Shown one piece after another: positions 50,363-61,364 of a stretch of DNA of 64,000 nucleotides (positions are counted from its first letter, which is position 1; the number at the start of each line of letters is the position of its first letter). Under the pieces are notes generated by a model, which saw only the letters and a program-made list of their open reading frames with translations, was not told the origin of the DNA and made no database searches. The translations under genes and the position numbers were made by a program. Origin of the DNA: Intoshia linei (Eukaryota; Orthonectida; Rhopaluridae); the NCBI GenBank assembly GCA_001642005.1, contig LWCA01000018.1, positions 18,488 to 82,487 of the forward strand, in the 5' to 3' direction.

Positions 50363-51735
50363 ATTGTTGCAATTGTCCTATATGTGGTATTTTATATCAT
50401 TATATCCCATATTGTCGTCAAAGGTAATATATTGACATTTTCAATGATTTTTGTACATTTGTATGATAACATGAATTATTCATTTAGAAGAAATTTTAAT
50501 TTTTAAAAATCTGGGAATACAAATTGAAAAGCATTATATTTTTGGTTCAAATTGTATTGATTTTCATAATATTATGCATATTGTAGATGTATCCATTATT
50601 TGTTCTATTAGTTGGGTAATTTTTTATTCATTTAAATGTACATTTAGTGCAGTCAGTTTAAGGGTACTTAAGGTTTTTCGGGCAATATGAACATGAACCA
50701 TAATAATGTAATGTGATGACGCAAATTATTGAAAATTGTCCTGTTCATATTATTCCTATATTCAAAACAATGTTTAATATTCATATAAAAAATAATTTGA
50801 AAATTTTTAATTTTTTTGGCTTAGAAAAATAATTTTCTTGGAATAATTTTATCCTAACCCGTTTAAAAAATGCAAGCTTGTAATGTCTCCCACAAAGTCA
50901 GCCTCCCGAAGGAAATTTTAAAAAAAAGACTTTAAAGTTAATGTTTAACAGGTGATTTTACTACCGGAGTCGAATTCAAAAGTCAAACTTTAAAACGAAT
51001 ATTATTATTACACTTTAGTTTAGACCAGAGGTAGGAAGCATTTACTCTTCAAAGTCCGCACTAACGCTCAAAAAAATTTAATAAGGCCGCATCCTTCTAA
51101 ATAAAATTTAATCAAATACAGCAATTTTTCATGGCGTTGAATACGAAAATTTTAGATGATTGTATGAATGAATGATAAATTTTTAGCATATTTTATTCAA
51201 TTTAGTAAAATCTTATGAGAAAAAACCAAAATTTTACCAACCCTTATCAAAAAAATCGCCTGTTATTGAATATTGTTTTGAAAAATCCCATTTTACCAAC
51301 CCTTAAGAAATAACCGCTAATACCAATATTTTAAAAATAATTTTAAATGAAAAATAATTAAAATTGTTTAGAAGGGCGCACTTTGCCCACCTCTGGTTTA
51401 GATATACTAAACTTTAGTTATACATTTTAGTTAAAAGTGATATATTACACTGGATTGGTTATAAAAGATTTTTCATCTCAAAACAAGTCAACATTAGAAA
51501 CTCATCGTGTTATTCCAATTATTGTTTCGGTATGAATAAATAGTCAAAATCAACAAATATGAGAATCCTATAAAAATTTTAATTAAAATTTAATGATTCT
51601 ATTTAGTTTGGAAAATATTCTCTAAAAAAACAAAAAAAATTACTAAAAATTATTAAATCTATTATTAGCATTAAACTTTGTTTATACATGTGTAAAATGT
51701 CATTGCTCGATACTACTTGTACTAAAGTATATTAA
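50363..51735 (+). CDS. PIGH: PIGH-like subunit of GPI-GlcNAc transferase, N-terminus not found
   Basis: A subunit of the ER enzyme that starts GPI-anchor synthesis by adding GlcNAc to phosphatidylinositol. Exons 50363-50423, 50488-50615, 51431-51529 and 51607-51735 join in phase to TAA. The first encodes a membrane segment (IVAIVLYVVFYIIISHIVV). The PIG-H domain follows: EEILIFKNLGIQIEKHYIFG, VDVSIICSISW, LKVIYYTGLVIKDFS and RVIPIIVSFGKYSL, matching the family's LGIQ, KVIYY and VPVF blocks. The tail is Lys/Ile-rich. The exon(s) encoding the N-terminus upstream of 50363 were not identified. The 815-base intron contains the hAT-like element at 51026-51395; the others are 64-77 nt. Confidence 0.78.
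51026..51395. mobile_element. hAT-like miniature element in PIGH intron
   Basis: Left CAGAGGTAGGAAGCATTTAC, right actttgcccacctctg, flanked by gtttagac and gtttagat (7 of 8, hAT nTnnnnAn pattern). Contains copies of the CCCTTAAGGG-type unit. Confidence 0.87.
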
Positions 51736-52000
51736 ACTTATGACAAAAAATTTAAATTTAGATTCTACTTCCTAGTAACTAGGACCTAGTCAGTTTATAT
51801 TAAAACAATTATTACAATGAGAATTTTGAAGTGAAAAATAATATCCATTTTACATTTTTAATAAATCCCTTTAAAACTTACAAAATGTAATATCCAATAT
51901 TGATTATACAAATGTATTTTCAATTTGTTTATATCAAATTTGGTAAGAGACAAAACAAAATTAGCTTATAAATTAATTTGTCGTCATACATTTAATAATA

Positions 52001-53175
52001 ATGGAAGCTAAGGCGGTAAATAGGATTCGAGGGGAAGAAGCCAGTTCAAATGCTAATAAAAGTAGAGGAAGTATTAACAAAATAATATCAACATACACTT
52101 CAGAAAGAGAAAATAGTACCGTCAATCGATGTTTGGGCGGTTCAGCTCAGGTAAATTTCAAAACATTACACTAAACCAGTGACTTTCAACCGGTGTGTCG
52201 TGACACTTTTGTGTGTCACCAAACTTAAAATTTTATTTAATTTTTTTTGTAAATTCCATTTACAGACAATAAAATTGGAAAACGCAAATCAAAGATATTT
52301 TTAGTGATAATGATAAATTTTACATAGATTATTATTAGAAAAATATTGGTTCAACTATATTTATTAATCAATCGTTTAGTTTTTTTATTGGTTTGTCGCG
52401 AAATTTTTTGAGATGGAAGAATGTGTCGCCAACCAAAAATGGTTGGAAAGGACTGCACTAAAATCTATTACATAAATAGACATTGAATTAAATAGTAACA
52501 GGAAAAATTTAGGAAAATCGAAACAAAGCGAATGGAAGTATGCAACATATAATGACACAAAATGGTTCAAATTACCAAGAAAAGGTAACAACCAACACGA
52601 CCAGCAAACGACCAAACGAAAATAAACAGAAATCTAACGTAGATTTCATATTTTCAAAGCCAAAAAACATTGAACCCTGTAAGAACGAATCAAACTATAA
52701 ATATGAATCAAGTGTAAGAAAACACGAACAAAATAAAGGAAATATGGGAGATATAATGCACAAATCAGATTCTAGACCAGTACCATCCAACGCACCCCGT
52801 GTGTCAAATTCAGGAAAAGACATTGCAAAGTTATCAGCAGGAACAATTAAACTTGGATATTCTGAAAAAGAAATTAATCAAGCACATTCAGATTTAAAAC
52901 AGCGTGTTAAACCTGAGGCTATGGATAACCAAGTAAAAAATGCAGGATGCTTGACACAACAGTTTTACAATTATAATAAATTGAAAACACAAGATGTTCA
53001 AAAACCACGTGTAAAAAATGAAGCCAAAAGTAATGCCGATCAAGCCAAAGGGACAGCACAGTATTTATTTACAAAATATGGAAAATTACCAAAAGATCCA
53101 AAACCAAAGGCAAATGTTTCTGGTGCAGGTAAACGATTTATGAAAAAAAATAAAAAAACTACAATTTTTAAATAA
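52001..53175 (+). CDS. Lys/Asn-rich low-complexity protein, 270 aa, two exons, unknown
   Basis: Exons 52001-52150 (ATG start MEAKAVNRIRGEEASSNANK) and 52513-53175 join in phase 0. The protein is highly polar and probably disordered, with no membrane span or signal peptide. The C-terminal third is the most patterned part (DQAKGTAQYLFTKYGKLPKD) and ends in a basic patch (KRFMKKNKKTTIFK). The basic, unstructured nature would fit an RNA-, DNA- or microtubule-binding protein, but no family is recognised. The only intron is largely one hAT-like element. Confidence 0.7.
52177..52455. mobile_element. hAT-like miniature element making up most of an intron
   Basis: Left CAGTGACTTTCAACCGGTGT, right ggttggaaaGGACTG, flanked by cactaaac and cactaaaa (7 of 8). 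The subterminal gtgtcgtgacact and gtgtcgccaacc pieces are typical of hAT miniature elements. Confidence 0.87.
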
Positions 53176-53289
53176 ATATATATTCTTCATTCAGCTAGAT
53201 TCTAGCTTTACCGATTCACTTTATCCATTATTTTTGTTTTTTTATAGATTCAATCAACTAGACATGCAACATTTAATTAACAATTTAAT

Positions 53290-54014
53290 TTAAATTACCA
53301 ATTCATATTGACGTTCCAATGAACGAAGTAAATCTTGATCTAAACTATCCATGTCGCTTTCAATGTAAATTTCCAATTTATTTAGAAATTTAAAAAGTTT
53401 CTTTCCCAGTCTCCCATTGGAAAATTCTCTGTAAAAATGTATTTAGGTTAATAAAAATATAGCATGTTGTTGCTTTTGATACGATGTACCACCTGAACTT
53501 TTAAATTATTCATTAATCATCCGATTTCATAAAATAATACTCAATGTTGACTGAAAATGTGAGTTTCAAAAAATTGTAACTAATTCCAATTAACACTAGA
53601 GAAGGTTTATAAAGATTTCGCTAGCCTTAATTTCATATTAAATTTTCGTTCCCACCATCTTAGGTTAAAACTTGTTTGTTTAATAAGTGTCAAAGTAAAG
53701 ATAGCAAGTGTTCTAAGCATTTTAAAAATTCGATTAGTTAAACCATATATAAAATTTAAATGAGGTAATTTAGTATTATAAAAAATAATAAAAACTCGTC
53801 ATTTGTATCAAGTATGCATTTGATATAACCTCTCCAAAATGAAATCTAATATCAATATAAAGTATATAAATAATTATTGATACTAATTAATGATTAGTTT
53901 ACCTTAAGTAGCAAATTTAACGAATTTGGCTTGTTATTGCAACAATTACTGTTTTTTTGTATAACCGATAATTTGCCTTCAATAAACCCGTCATTGTATG
54001 CTTTATCATACATT
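53290..54014 (-). CDS. Possible small gene, two exon-like blocks, structure unresolved
   Basis: A C-terminal block (53428 down to 53290) reads EFSNGRLGKKLFKFLNKLEI, then YIESDMDSLDQDLLRSLERQ and ends VI-stop; it looks coding. An upstream block (54014-53903) reads MYDKAYNDGFIEGKLSVIQK. The two blocks do not join in phase through the obvious donor, so a hidden exon or a different donor is needed. The YNDGFIEG motif faintly recalls the YAE1/LTO1 family of deca-GX3 proteins, but this is weak. Confidence 0.4.
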
Positions 54015-54228
54015 CTAAAGTAATAAATGAATAGAGGGATAGAGATTTTTAATTATTATTAATTAGGAATGACAGAAATTTTTACAATTAAGGTTTAACG
54101 CAGTGGTTACTAATTAGCAGAAAACCCCCATTTTCAGACCTCGACTATTTTTTAAAGTTTCAGTATCATAATAAGTTTGTTTCCTGGAAATTAAACTGTC
54201 AAATCTAGGTCCTCAGATAGATTATATA

Positions 54229-54823
54229 CGAGGGGTGTCAGACTCGATTTGTTTAATTGATCAAATTTGAAAAAAATTATTATGCGGCCGCAAAACAAAA
54301 AAATGTTTATTCAACCCTTTCATTAATTAATAAAAATTTATATTATAACGTACATTCCAGAAATGGGGTGTATAATATACACCCGATATATACATAATAT
54401 TTTATCTGTTCCCAACTGTTACAGATACGCAACCAACTTTAATTAATTTGGTTTCAACATAGAATAAATAATATTGATGTGTCGCCATATTTTTTTGTCG
54501 CAAACTATCATTTAACCCTAATACTCCCAGACAAATTTGTCCAAAAATTTAGAAAGTTAATACATACTTGCCTATTTTTCACCATATAAAATTTTAGGTA
54601 ATTACCAATTGTAGTTATGAAGTTATTTCACATTCCATATGTTCACATTGGGAGAATAAGGCAAATAAAAGCGATAATTATGAATAAATAAATGAAGAAA
54701 AAACTATAAAAAACTGTAAAAATATATATGAGTAATATATGGAATATATTTTGTAATAATAATAAAAATTTATATTATAACGCGGGCCATTCCATTTTTT
54801 GGGCCGCAGAGTTGACACCACTG
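54229..54823. mobile_element. hAT-like element (GTGTCA ends)
   Basis: Left aggggtgtcagactcgattt, right gagttgacaccactg, with inverted subterminal gcggcc / gggccgc. The flanking 8-mers match at 5 of 8. An internal palindrome-like pair 'aaaatttatattataacg' occurs twice (about 54335 and 54764). Confidence 0.65.
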
Positions 54824-55477
54824 GTTATAGTCATATAATATTATTCTGCGTGGCTAGGTTCCCGATTTGGACATCTTTTTATTTAAGATGAACTTATCTC
54901 AGTTCCTCTGTCAAATCCTTACATTGTTATTGCTAAAAATAACAGTCATTTCGCTCATAAACATACATTCCATTGTATACAAAATTAACTTGGAAATATT
55001 AAATTTAAATAGTATAAATAAGTAACAATATTGAGAAAAATTCATGTAACATTAGCGATAATTAGATAGTAAAACTAAACAGCCAATACTGCAATACAAA
55101 TTTTCTCGTAGTTTGAACAATTAAATTTTAAATACCAAACAATCAGACAGGTAATATATCAAATTTACAGTATAGTGGTCATCCGGTAACCCATGAACTA
55201 AAAACGATACATTATATCTTTTTAACGATTAATGATCAATTTTATCCGTCGTTATTTTTAGGGACAAATTCGCCAGTAACCTTACATTTTATGTAGAGGT
55301 TGAAGTAGTCAAAATCCAATTTTTTTAATTGTTGATTTACTCATTATTCACCTCTTATTAAAACTCTGAAAATATTATAAAATTTTATTGACTCTGCGGC
55401 GTGTACTGCCGTGAGAGTTATCAAAAAAAATATATATATATACTATTAACATTTCATTAATTCAAACATTTTAAAGG
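54824..55477. other. Upstream region of SLC35D gene
   Basis: AT-rich, with a (ta)n run directly before the SLC35D start (about 55429-55442). No exon was recognised; a 5' untranslated exon is possible. Confidence 0.5.
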
Positions 55478-56446
55478 ATGAAAAAAATATCTAGCGCAAT
55501 TTTTTATGGATTAGTTTCTCTTTTGCTAACAATAGCCAACAAACAAATATTGACAATTTATACATTTCCATCAATATCATTTATATTTTCACTACAACTA
55601 GCATTTACGATACTAATTTTGTACGGAATCGGAATTCAACAAGGGCACACTAAAAGATACATGTCATTAAACTTATTGAAATCAATATACCCATTACCCG
55701 TAATATACTTTATAAACGCTTCAACCGGGCTGATGAGTACAAGAAACTTGAGTCTGCCAATGTTTGTCGCTTTAAGAAGATTCACTATAATATTTACACT
55801 AATAATGGAATTCATGCTGCTTGGTATAGTACCTAGCCGGAAAATATGCACATCGGTGGTAATAATGATGTTTGGGTCTGTTTTTGCAGCCAGTTATGAC
55901 TTTTCATTTGATTTTATAGTTTATTCAATAATTTTAATCAATGACGCTGCAACGACATTTTACAATGTAATTTCAAAACAAAAACTTGAAAACAATCAAT
56001 TTTCCAAAGAAACGTTAATTTTCTATAATTCAATCAACGCCCTACCTCTACTATTGATACAAACATTTTTAATTGAAGATTTAGGGAATGTTACAAGCTA
56101 TATATATTGGAGGGATTCTACATTTCTAACTATTTTTACAATTACGATCGTTTTTGGATACATTTACAATATATCTATAACACTTTGTACAAAATATAAT
56201 TCTCCTTTAACCACTACAGTCGTCGGTATAATCAAGAATATTATCACTACATATATTGGAATTATGACAGATCCTGATTATACATTTAATGTGCCCAATT
56301 GTATAGGTTTGCATCTAAGCCTTTTTGGTGCCATACTTTATTCTTATACCGTCTTTATTGAAAAATCCAATAAAGTTAAACAGAAATCTGTAGATTCTAT
56401 TGACGTTCCAATGAATTTGGAAAAAATTACTATTGAAACTCAGTAA
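55478..56446 (+). CDS. SLC35D1: SLC35D-family nucleotide-sugar transporter, 322 aa, intronless
   Basis: A Golgi/ER antiporter that imports UDP-sugars (UDP-GlcA, UDP-GalNAc or UDP-GlcNAc in known members) in exchange for UMP, feeding glycan synthesis. The single frame has about ten hydrophobic segments. Family blocks: FYGLVSLLLTIANKQILTIY near the start, TGLMSTRNLSLPMFVALRRF, DFIVYSIILINDAATTFYNV, LCTKYNSPLTTTVVGIIKNI and LYSYTVFIEKS. The length is close to SLC35D2 (337) and SLC35D1 (355). The tail is hydrophilic with no clear retention signal. The absence of introns is unusual here and may reflect retroposition. AATAAA signals lie about 85-130 bases after the stop. The substrate cannot be told from sequence, so the paralogue number is nominal. 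Confidence 0.92.
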   Translation: MKKISSAIFYGLVSLLLTIANKQILTIYTFPSISFIFSLQLAFTILILYGIGIQQGHTKRYMSLNLLKSIYPLPVIYFINASTGLMSTRNLSLPMFVALRRFTIIFTLIMEFMLLGIVPSRKICTSVVIMMFGSVFAASYDFSFDFIVYSIILINDAATTFYNVISKQKLENNQFSKETLIFYNSINALPLLLIQTFLIEDLGNVTSYIYWRDSTFLTIFTITIVFGYIYNISITLCTKYNSPLTTTVVGIIKNIITTYIGIMTDPDYTFNVPNCIGLHLSLFGAILYSYTVFIEKSNKVKQKSVDSIDVPMNLEKITIETQ

Positions 56447-56597
56447 ATGTAATAACTTTCAACGCAGATTCTAAGTAAAATTACCAAATCAAAACAAATA
56501 TCAAACTAAATGCAAAACCGGCATATTTATAGTGTCAATAAAATATTTAGTTTTTAATTGTAAATAATTTCAACAATAAAAATTTAATTATTAACCG

Positions 56598-57644
56598 TTA
56601 ATGCTCGCGCTTTTTTATAACGTAAACGCTCGGAGAAACCAAAAAATGGTCGATTTTTATGAATGAAAAATGTGACACAAAGCAATAAAACATTTTGTTA
56701 TACGATTTAATTATTTTAATAGGCGTGGTTTTCAGAACATTTTTTACGAATAATATTTGCATGATCTTTGCAAATATGCTGATTACATGAAACGCATACT
56801 TAAAATGTTCTTTTAACATTGTAATTACATAAATAACATCTTCGCCTTTTTTAAACAGGTAACAATTCTAAAAATTAAATTAATTTTCAATAATTATAAA
56901 ATACCGATTGAATTATTCAGAGATTGAGATCTAAGTATTACATGATTATGGCATAAAGATTTTCCAAGTTCTCTCAAATACATCCGCCTAGGAACATGTT
57001 CATTTCCAGAAGAATATACTATATAATTATTCACTGCAAGAATGTTAAGAATTCCTTGAAATAAACTGTAAGGCCATCTTCTACTTCCCCTTTTCACGTT
57101 GTATTCATTACATAAATAGTCAAGTGCATCAACACCACCCTTGGTTTCATTATAAAACAAAATAATATGCGGTTTTTTCTTTTCGTTGTCGTGTTTTGTA
57201 GATATTACATTGACAATTCTTCTTGGCTTTGGATAATACGATACTAGTGATATTATTTTGTGGTAAGCTGAAACATGGAATAAACCTCGCGGTTTTTACT
57301 ATAAATGAAAAATGCAGCAAATTCTTTTTTATTTACTCTTATTGTACCGCACATTGTCAACTTTTTCTCCCATAAATCAAACGCTAACGGTATAGACGTA
57401 AACCAATTGTCCATAGTGACATTACGCCCACTACCCAAAATGGTTCCAACATTTTTATTGTAACATTATTAGATTTGTTCTTTTCGATGTCTTTCGATTT
57501 GCCCAGATAAACCTCCATATTACAGCAATAATAATTTTTAAAATCTACTACAGTATATAATTTTAATCCGTATTTACACGGTTTGGATGGTAAGTACATT
57601 TTAAAGTTGCATCTGCCTCTAAAAGCTATTATTGTTTCATCCAA
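56598..57644 (-). pseudogene. piggyBac-family transposase, second decayed copy
   Basis: The first catalytic region (LDETIIAFRGRCNFKMYLPS) is at the right end, followed by a frameshift. The second reads GRNVTMDNWFTSIPLAFDLW with its Asp intact. The third is ETKGGVDALDYLCNEYN, and a cysteine/histidine-rich C-terminus is recognisable in broken frames to about 56598. The N-terminal third is absent. At its right border the sequence passes directly into an hAT-like terminus ending at 57712 (ccttcgaacagtaaattgtt, CCCCACCTCTG). It is a different subfamily from the copy at 2795-4396. Not functional. Confidence 0.88.
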
Positions 57645-57659
57645 GGTGAAATCATTGAA

Positions 57660-57712
57660 TTTTTATGGGACGTTAGTGCGACCTTCGAACAGTAAATTGT
57701 TCCCCACCTCTG
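57660..57712. mobile_element. Single end of CAGAGGTGGGG-family hAT element
   Basis: The inverse of the left end of the elements at 17240, 36059 and 51026, abutting the truncated piggyBac copy. The opposite terminus was not found. Confidence 0.6.
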
Positions 57713-57933
57713 AGATAGATTATTGAATTTTAGATAAATGGTCACATTTTAATCAGATTTCGTAGATAAGGAATACTCAAAAATGAATGAAATTTAAATA
57801 AAACGTTTAGTAAAATTACTTTGTATCGATCGATAACACATCGTCTAAAAAATTTGGTGACATTGATTCTAGAATCTAATTCCAAGTAAATATAGTATTT
57901 CAACTTTAGTGAGTGATAATAAAATTTTTGAAA

Positions 57934-58275
57934 ATGATTTTTTGCAAACAAATATTTATAAGAATAAATCAGACGTAATATAAAATCGAAAATGTCATTT
58001 TTATCATTTTTAGTAGATTTATTGGAATTTATCGTACATTGGAAGGTTCTATATTTTGTAATCACCCTGTAGAAAACGAACAAATCAAATATGAGGATAC
58101 CTTGGTAAATTTCAATTAATATCAAATCAACATTTAATTTTAGCCATACAATGACTCTGAATCTGAAAAAATAAAGCATGCAGTAATTTTTATACCCGAT
58201 ATCTTCGTTAGTACATTGGCTGGACAGACGGCAGCTAATTTTCAGAAAAATAGCCGTTGGGCCACATCGGCATGA
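57934..58275 (+). CDS. Small protein with mitochondrial-type N-terminus, 87 aa, three exons
   Basis: Exons 57934-57974, 58014-58104 and 58144-58275 are separated by two introns of exactly 39 nt with GT-AG ends, and all phases match (264 nt). The N-terminus MIFCKQIFIRINQTRFIGIY has basic and hydrophobic residues and no acid, like a mitochondrial presequence. Then GSIFCNHPVENEQIKYEDTL and KIKHAVIFIPDIFVSTLAGQ follow, and it ends WATSA before TGA. An AATAAA-like signal lies about 20 bases later. The protein resembles a small accessory subunit of a respiratory complex or ribosome, but no family is recognised. A longer open frame on the other strand over the same bases is judged fortuitous. Confidence 0.6.
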
Positions 58276-60298
58276 AAACCATGGATATAAGACTAAATAA
58301 ATAAAGTATATCACGGACCATGATTCCTTTTCCTCTATAACAGTGTTCTTAGCCTTTTTTAAATGTAGCAGCCATCAGGCAGATCAATTATTTCCAGCAG
58401 CCCAATAAAAAATAATAAAATATACTTAAAATTCAATTTAAAAATGTACATTTGATAAGATTTAAATTAACTTAAATTCTCCACTTATTTGGTCGACAAA
58501 GTAAAAAAGTAAATACAATACATTCCAATTTTAAAATACAATTGTATAATTAAGTTGAATTTTTTATGAAAATTTAAAAAATAAAAATAATTTTTGATAT
58601 GTTAATCAGCATAAATCTATAAGAATAATGATATAAATACTATGCATATTAATTGGCTAATTAAAATTTTATAAAGTTTTAATTTTATTTTAAAAGTAAA
58701 TTACAGATGTTATTCCCTCACACAAACTAAATAATAAAAAACGCAAAGATTTATTTAAAAATACAGGAAGAAGTTTACCATCAGAAAATTATTGTAGATA
58801 TAAAACTGATTAACTATATCTAGAAGAAAATGATAGAATAAAAAAATATTGCTTCTTTTGAACAATATTTTTTTATTTTTACTAAATAACTTCTGTATAA
58901 ATTTAAGAAACTATAATAGAAAAGTGGATGAATTTATCACTTGCATGAAATTAAACAATAGGGATGTCAGTGAGGTTTTCCATCACTTTCGACATCCTCC
59001 TATACCAGCGTTTCCTAAAATGGGGGCTTAATGTTTTAAAAAATGAAAATTAAATATATTGAAAAAAGACTCAATAATACTGATATCCAAAATATAATGT
59101 TTGATATTGATGAATCCAGAAATCCTTCATTATACCATAAATTAAAGATGCTTCATCGACATCTATTTTCGCGGAAAAAAGTTTTAGTCTACTACTAAAT
59201 AAACTTTTTATCACAAGATGCTAAAAAACATTTAATAATTTACCACAATAAATCATATAATAAACAAATCACTTATTCCTTATTAGAATTTTGAATTAAT
59301 TAAAAATTATCTGATCATATTTTAGCTTGTCAAATGTAATTTATAAATCAATTTTTATAAAAGTAACTTTTAAGTATAATTAACAAAAGTTTTTTTTTTA
59401 TTATATAAGTTAATCAAGTTACAAAATTTCGATTTATAAGTTACATTTTTTAATTTTATAGATTAAAAAAGGCCCTACTTACAACCAAAGTATATATAAA
59501 AGTTTCTAAAAATGTATCTGCCTGTCTCACCATTTATTTAGAAACTGAGACAAATTTAAGTTCTAAAAATTGTCACCTTCATGGCCAAAACCACCAATTA
59601 TTCTTTATTTTAACAATTAAGTACAGTACCGTATTAGAATTTAAAAAAAAGCAGTTAAATTTAAATTTTATCGGACAGTATTTAAAGACATGAGGAATGC
59701 TCGTTGAGGATTACGTAAATTGCAACCATAAAAACTTACCTATCCACTCAAAAACGCAAATTACCATTATTTCGGAAAATAAAAAAATCCATAATTTTAG
59801 TTTTAAATGTTGGGTTTTTAGGCGCAGAAAGTATGATACATTTCAAATTAAAAAATGTGTACCTTTATGACCAAAACCCAAATTCACCTTTTTAACATGA
59901 AAAGTTCCGGTAACGATTAAAAATGTACAAGCATTTGTTGTGTATCTTATAATTTTCTGTGACTAAAGTTTAAAAGTATTTCTTATGACCTTCGAAAATG
60001 ATATTATGGTTTATTTTTAATATTCATATAAAAATGTATAAGTCAAATGTACCAACTGTTGTTAAAATTTAATAAAAATTTTAGTTCCTTGCAAATCAAA
60101 CTGAATCGGACAGATTTACTGCACCAAAAGAACTAAAACATGGAGATTTACATAAAATGTTTTACACGACAAAAAACCATTTCAATTTAAAGTATTTAAT
60201 GGATAACATATTACAATTTAGTTTAGTACAAGAAAAAAGTTTAAAAAACCGTCTCCACCAAAAGACAGAGAATCAATTTAGTTTTAAATGTAATTAAT
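58276..60298. other. Intergenic with decayed mobile-element pieces
   Basis: At about 58340 a terminus cagtgttcttagccttttt, followed by ccagatc-like sequence, is related to the left end of the unit at 10997. About 59042-59200 has a 51-codon frame (MKIKYIEKRLNNTDIQNIMF) that might be a relic of a transposase. Nothing else recognised. Confidence 0.45.
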
Positions 60299-60616
60299 TC
60301 AACGCCAAATTAAACATTTCGCAACAGATTCTTTACTTCGATGAACCTGTTTTTTTCCTTTTGGTGTGACGTTATAATTTGATTTATCGAACATTAAATC
60401 ATACATACTAACCATTTTTTTATCAAATTTAGTTTCGATAGGGGTGAAATATTTGCGGTGGTATTTTTTGGGTGGAAAAGTTTCCGTATAAACTGACATG
60501 ATAAAATCTTTGTTATGATTGATATTCAAGAGCGTTGGTTTATTAGAAATGTTGTAAATTTGGGACCATTCTATTGGAGATTTTTTCTGAGTTTTTTGGA
60601 ATCTTCTACGGCCCAA
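60299..60616 (-). CDS. Possible ciliary microtubule protein (CFAP90/C5orf49-like), partial
   Basis: The frame starts at an acceptor near 60619 (tactag then GLGRRRFQKTQKKSPIEW), so at least one exon may lie upstream; alternatively an internal Met (MSVYTETFPPKKYH) is the start. The segment FPPKKYHRKYFTPIETKFDK, then MVSMYDLMFDKSNY, resembles the PPRR...Y-x-P...S-x-YD-x-x-F arrangement of CFAP90, a ciliary microtubule inner protein. The tail is basic and ends CLIWR. The match is short and by eye. Confidence 0.4.
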   Translation of the reverse strand: MGRRRFQKTQKKSPIEWSQIYNISNKPTLLNINHNKDFIMSVYTETFPPKKYHRKYFTPIETKFDKKMVSMYDLMFDKSNYNVTPKGKKQVHRSKESVAKCLIWR

Positions 60617-60619
60617 TCC

Positions 60620-61364
60620 CTAGTATTAAATTTACAATTCAAACTTGTAGAAAGAAAGTTAATTAAGAGCACACTTAACAATTCACATCTATACCAAAAT
60701 CCAGAAATTCAAAGTAACTTTGAAATTTTCATCTGCACCGTCAAAAACCCAACCACTTTTTTCAAAAATGAAAAAATTAATCATTACTGAGCATATGAAT
60801 TTTAAACGTGCTGTTAATTGTACGCTTGTAGAAATGGCAAGTTACCGTTTCAAAATATGTGGCATCAGATAGAAACGAATGCCTATTGTCATGTTTAGAA
60901 AATATATAATCACGATTTCGACACCTGGACGCAGTCTAAATAAACATTAAAGAAATCAACAATTGAATACCGCACTACGCTTTTCAAATAGATATGGCGG
61001 GATTGGTTTAGATTTATGTCGATATGTATCGTGAATATCTACTCTGGATTTGCTGCGGTGATGACCATGGTATCCACTCTGGAACTAAGGACATGTACTT
61101 TAAAAAAGATTATACTCACCCAACTCCCCAGTATATGGCTTTTAGAGTGCGTTGTATCCATTTGAAATTCAAATATGTGAATAACTAATTACATATACTA
61201 TTCCAGGTCAATGAGTATAATTAATTAAATGTTCTTTAAGTAGGTAATTTATTGCTTATTTACTCTTAAAAGTATATTTTATTGAAACAAACAGGTTACA
61301 TTATCAAATTGCCATTTATTGAAAAAATATTCATGGGTAATAAATATTTTTAATAATCAACGTG
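60620..61364. other. Intergenic, nothing recognised
   Basis: AT-rich spacer. No gene or clear repeat seen; upstream exons of the flanking minus-strand gene could be hidden here. Confidence 0.45.

Noticed and set aside
57742-58314. 190-codon open frame on the minus strand
   Set aside because: It lies opposite the three-exon plus-strand gene at 57934-58275. It has no recognisable domain and its composition looks like the complement of coding DNA.
58320-59220. A decayed hAT transposase between 58340 and 59200
   Set aside because: There is a plausible terminus at one end and a 51-codon frame, but no RW or hATC-type motif, so I list it only as possible remnants.
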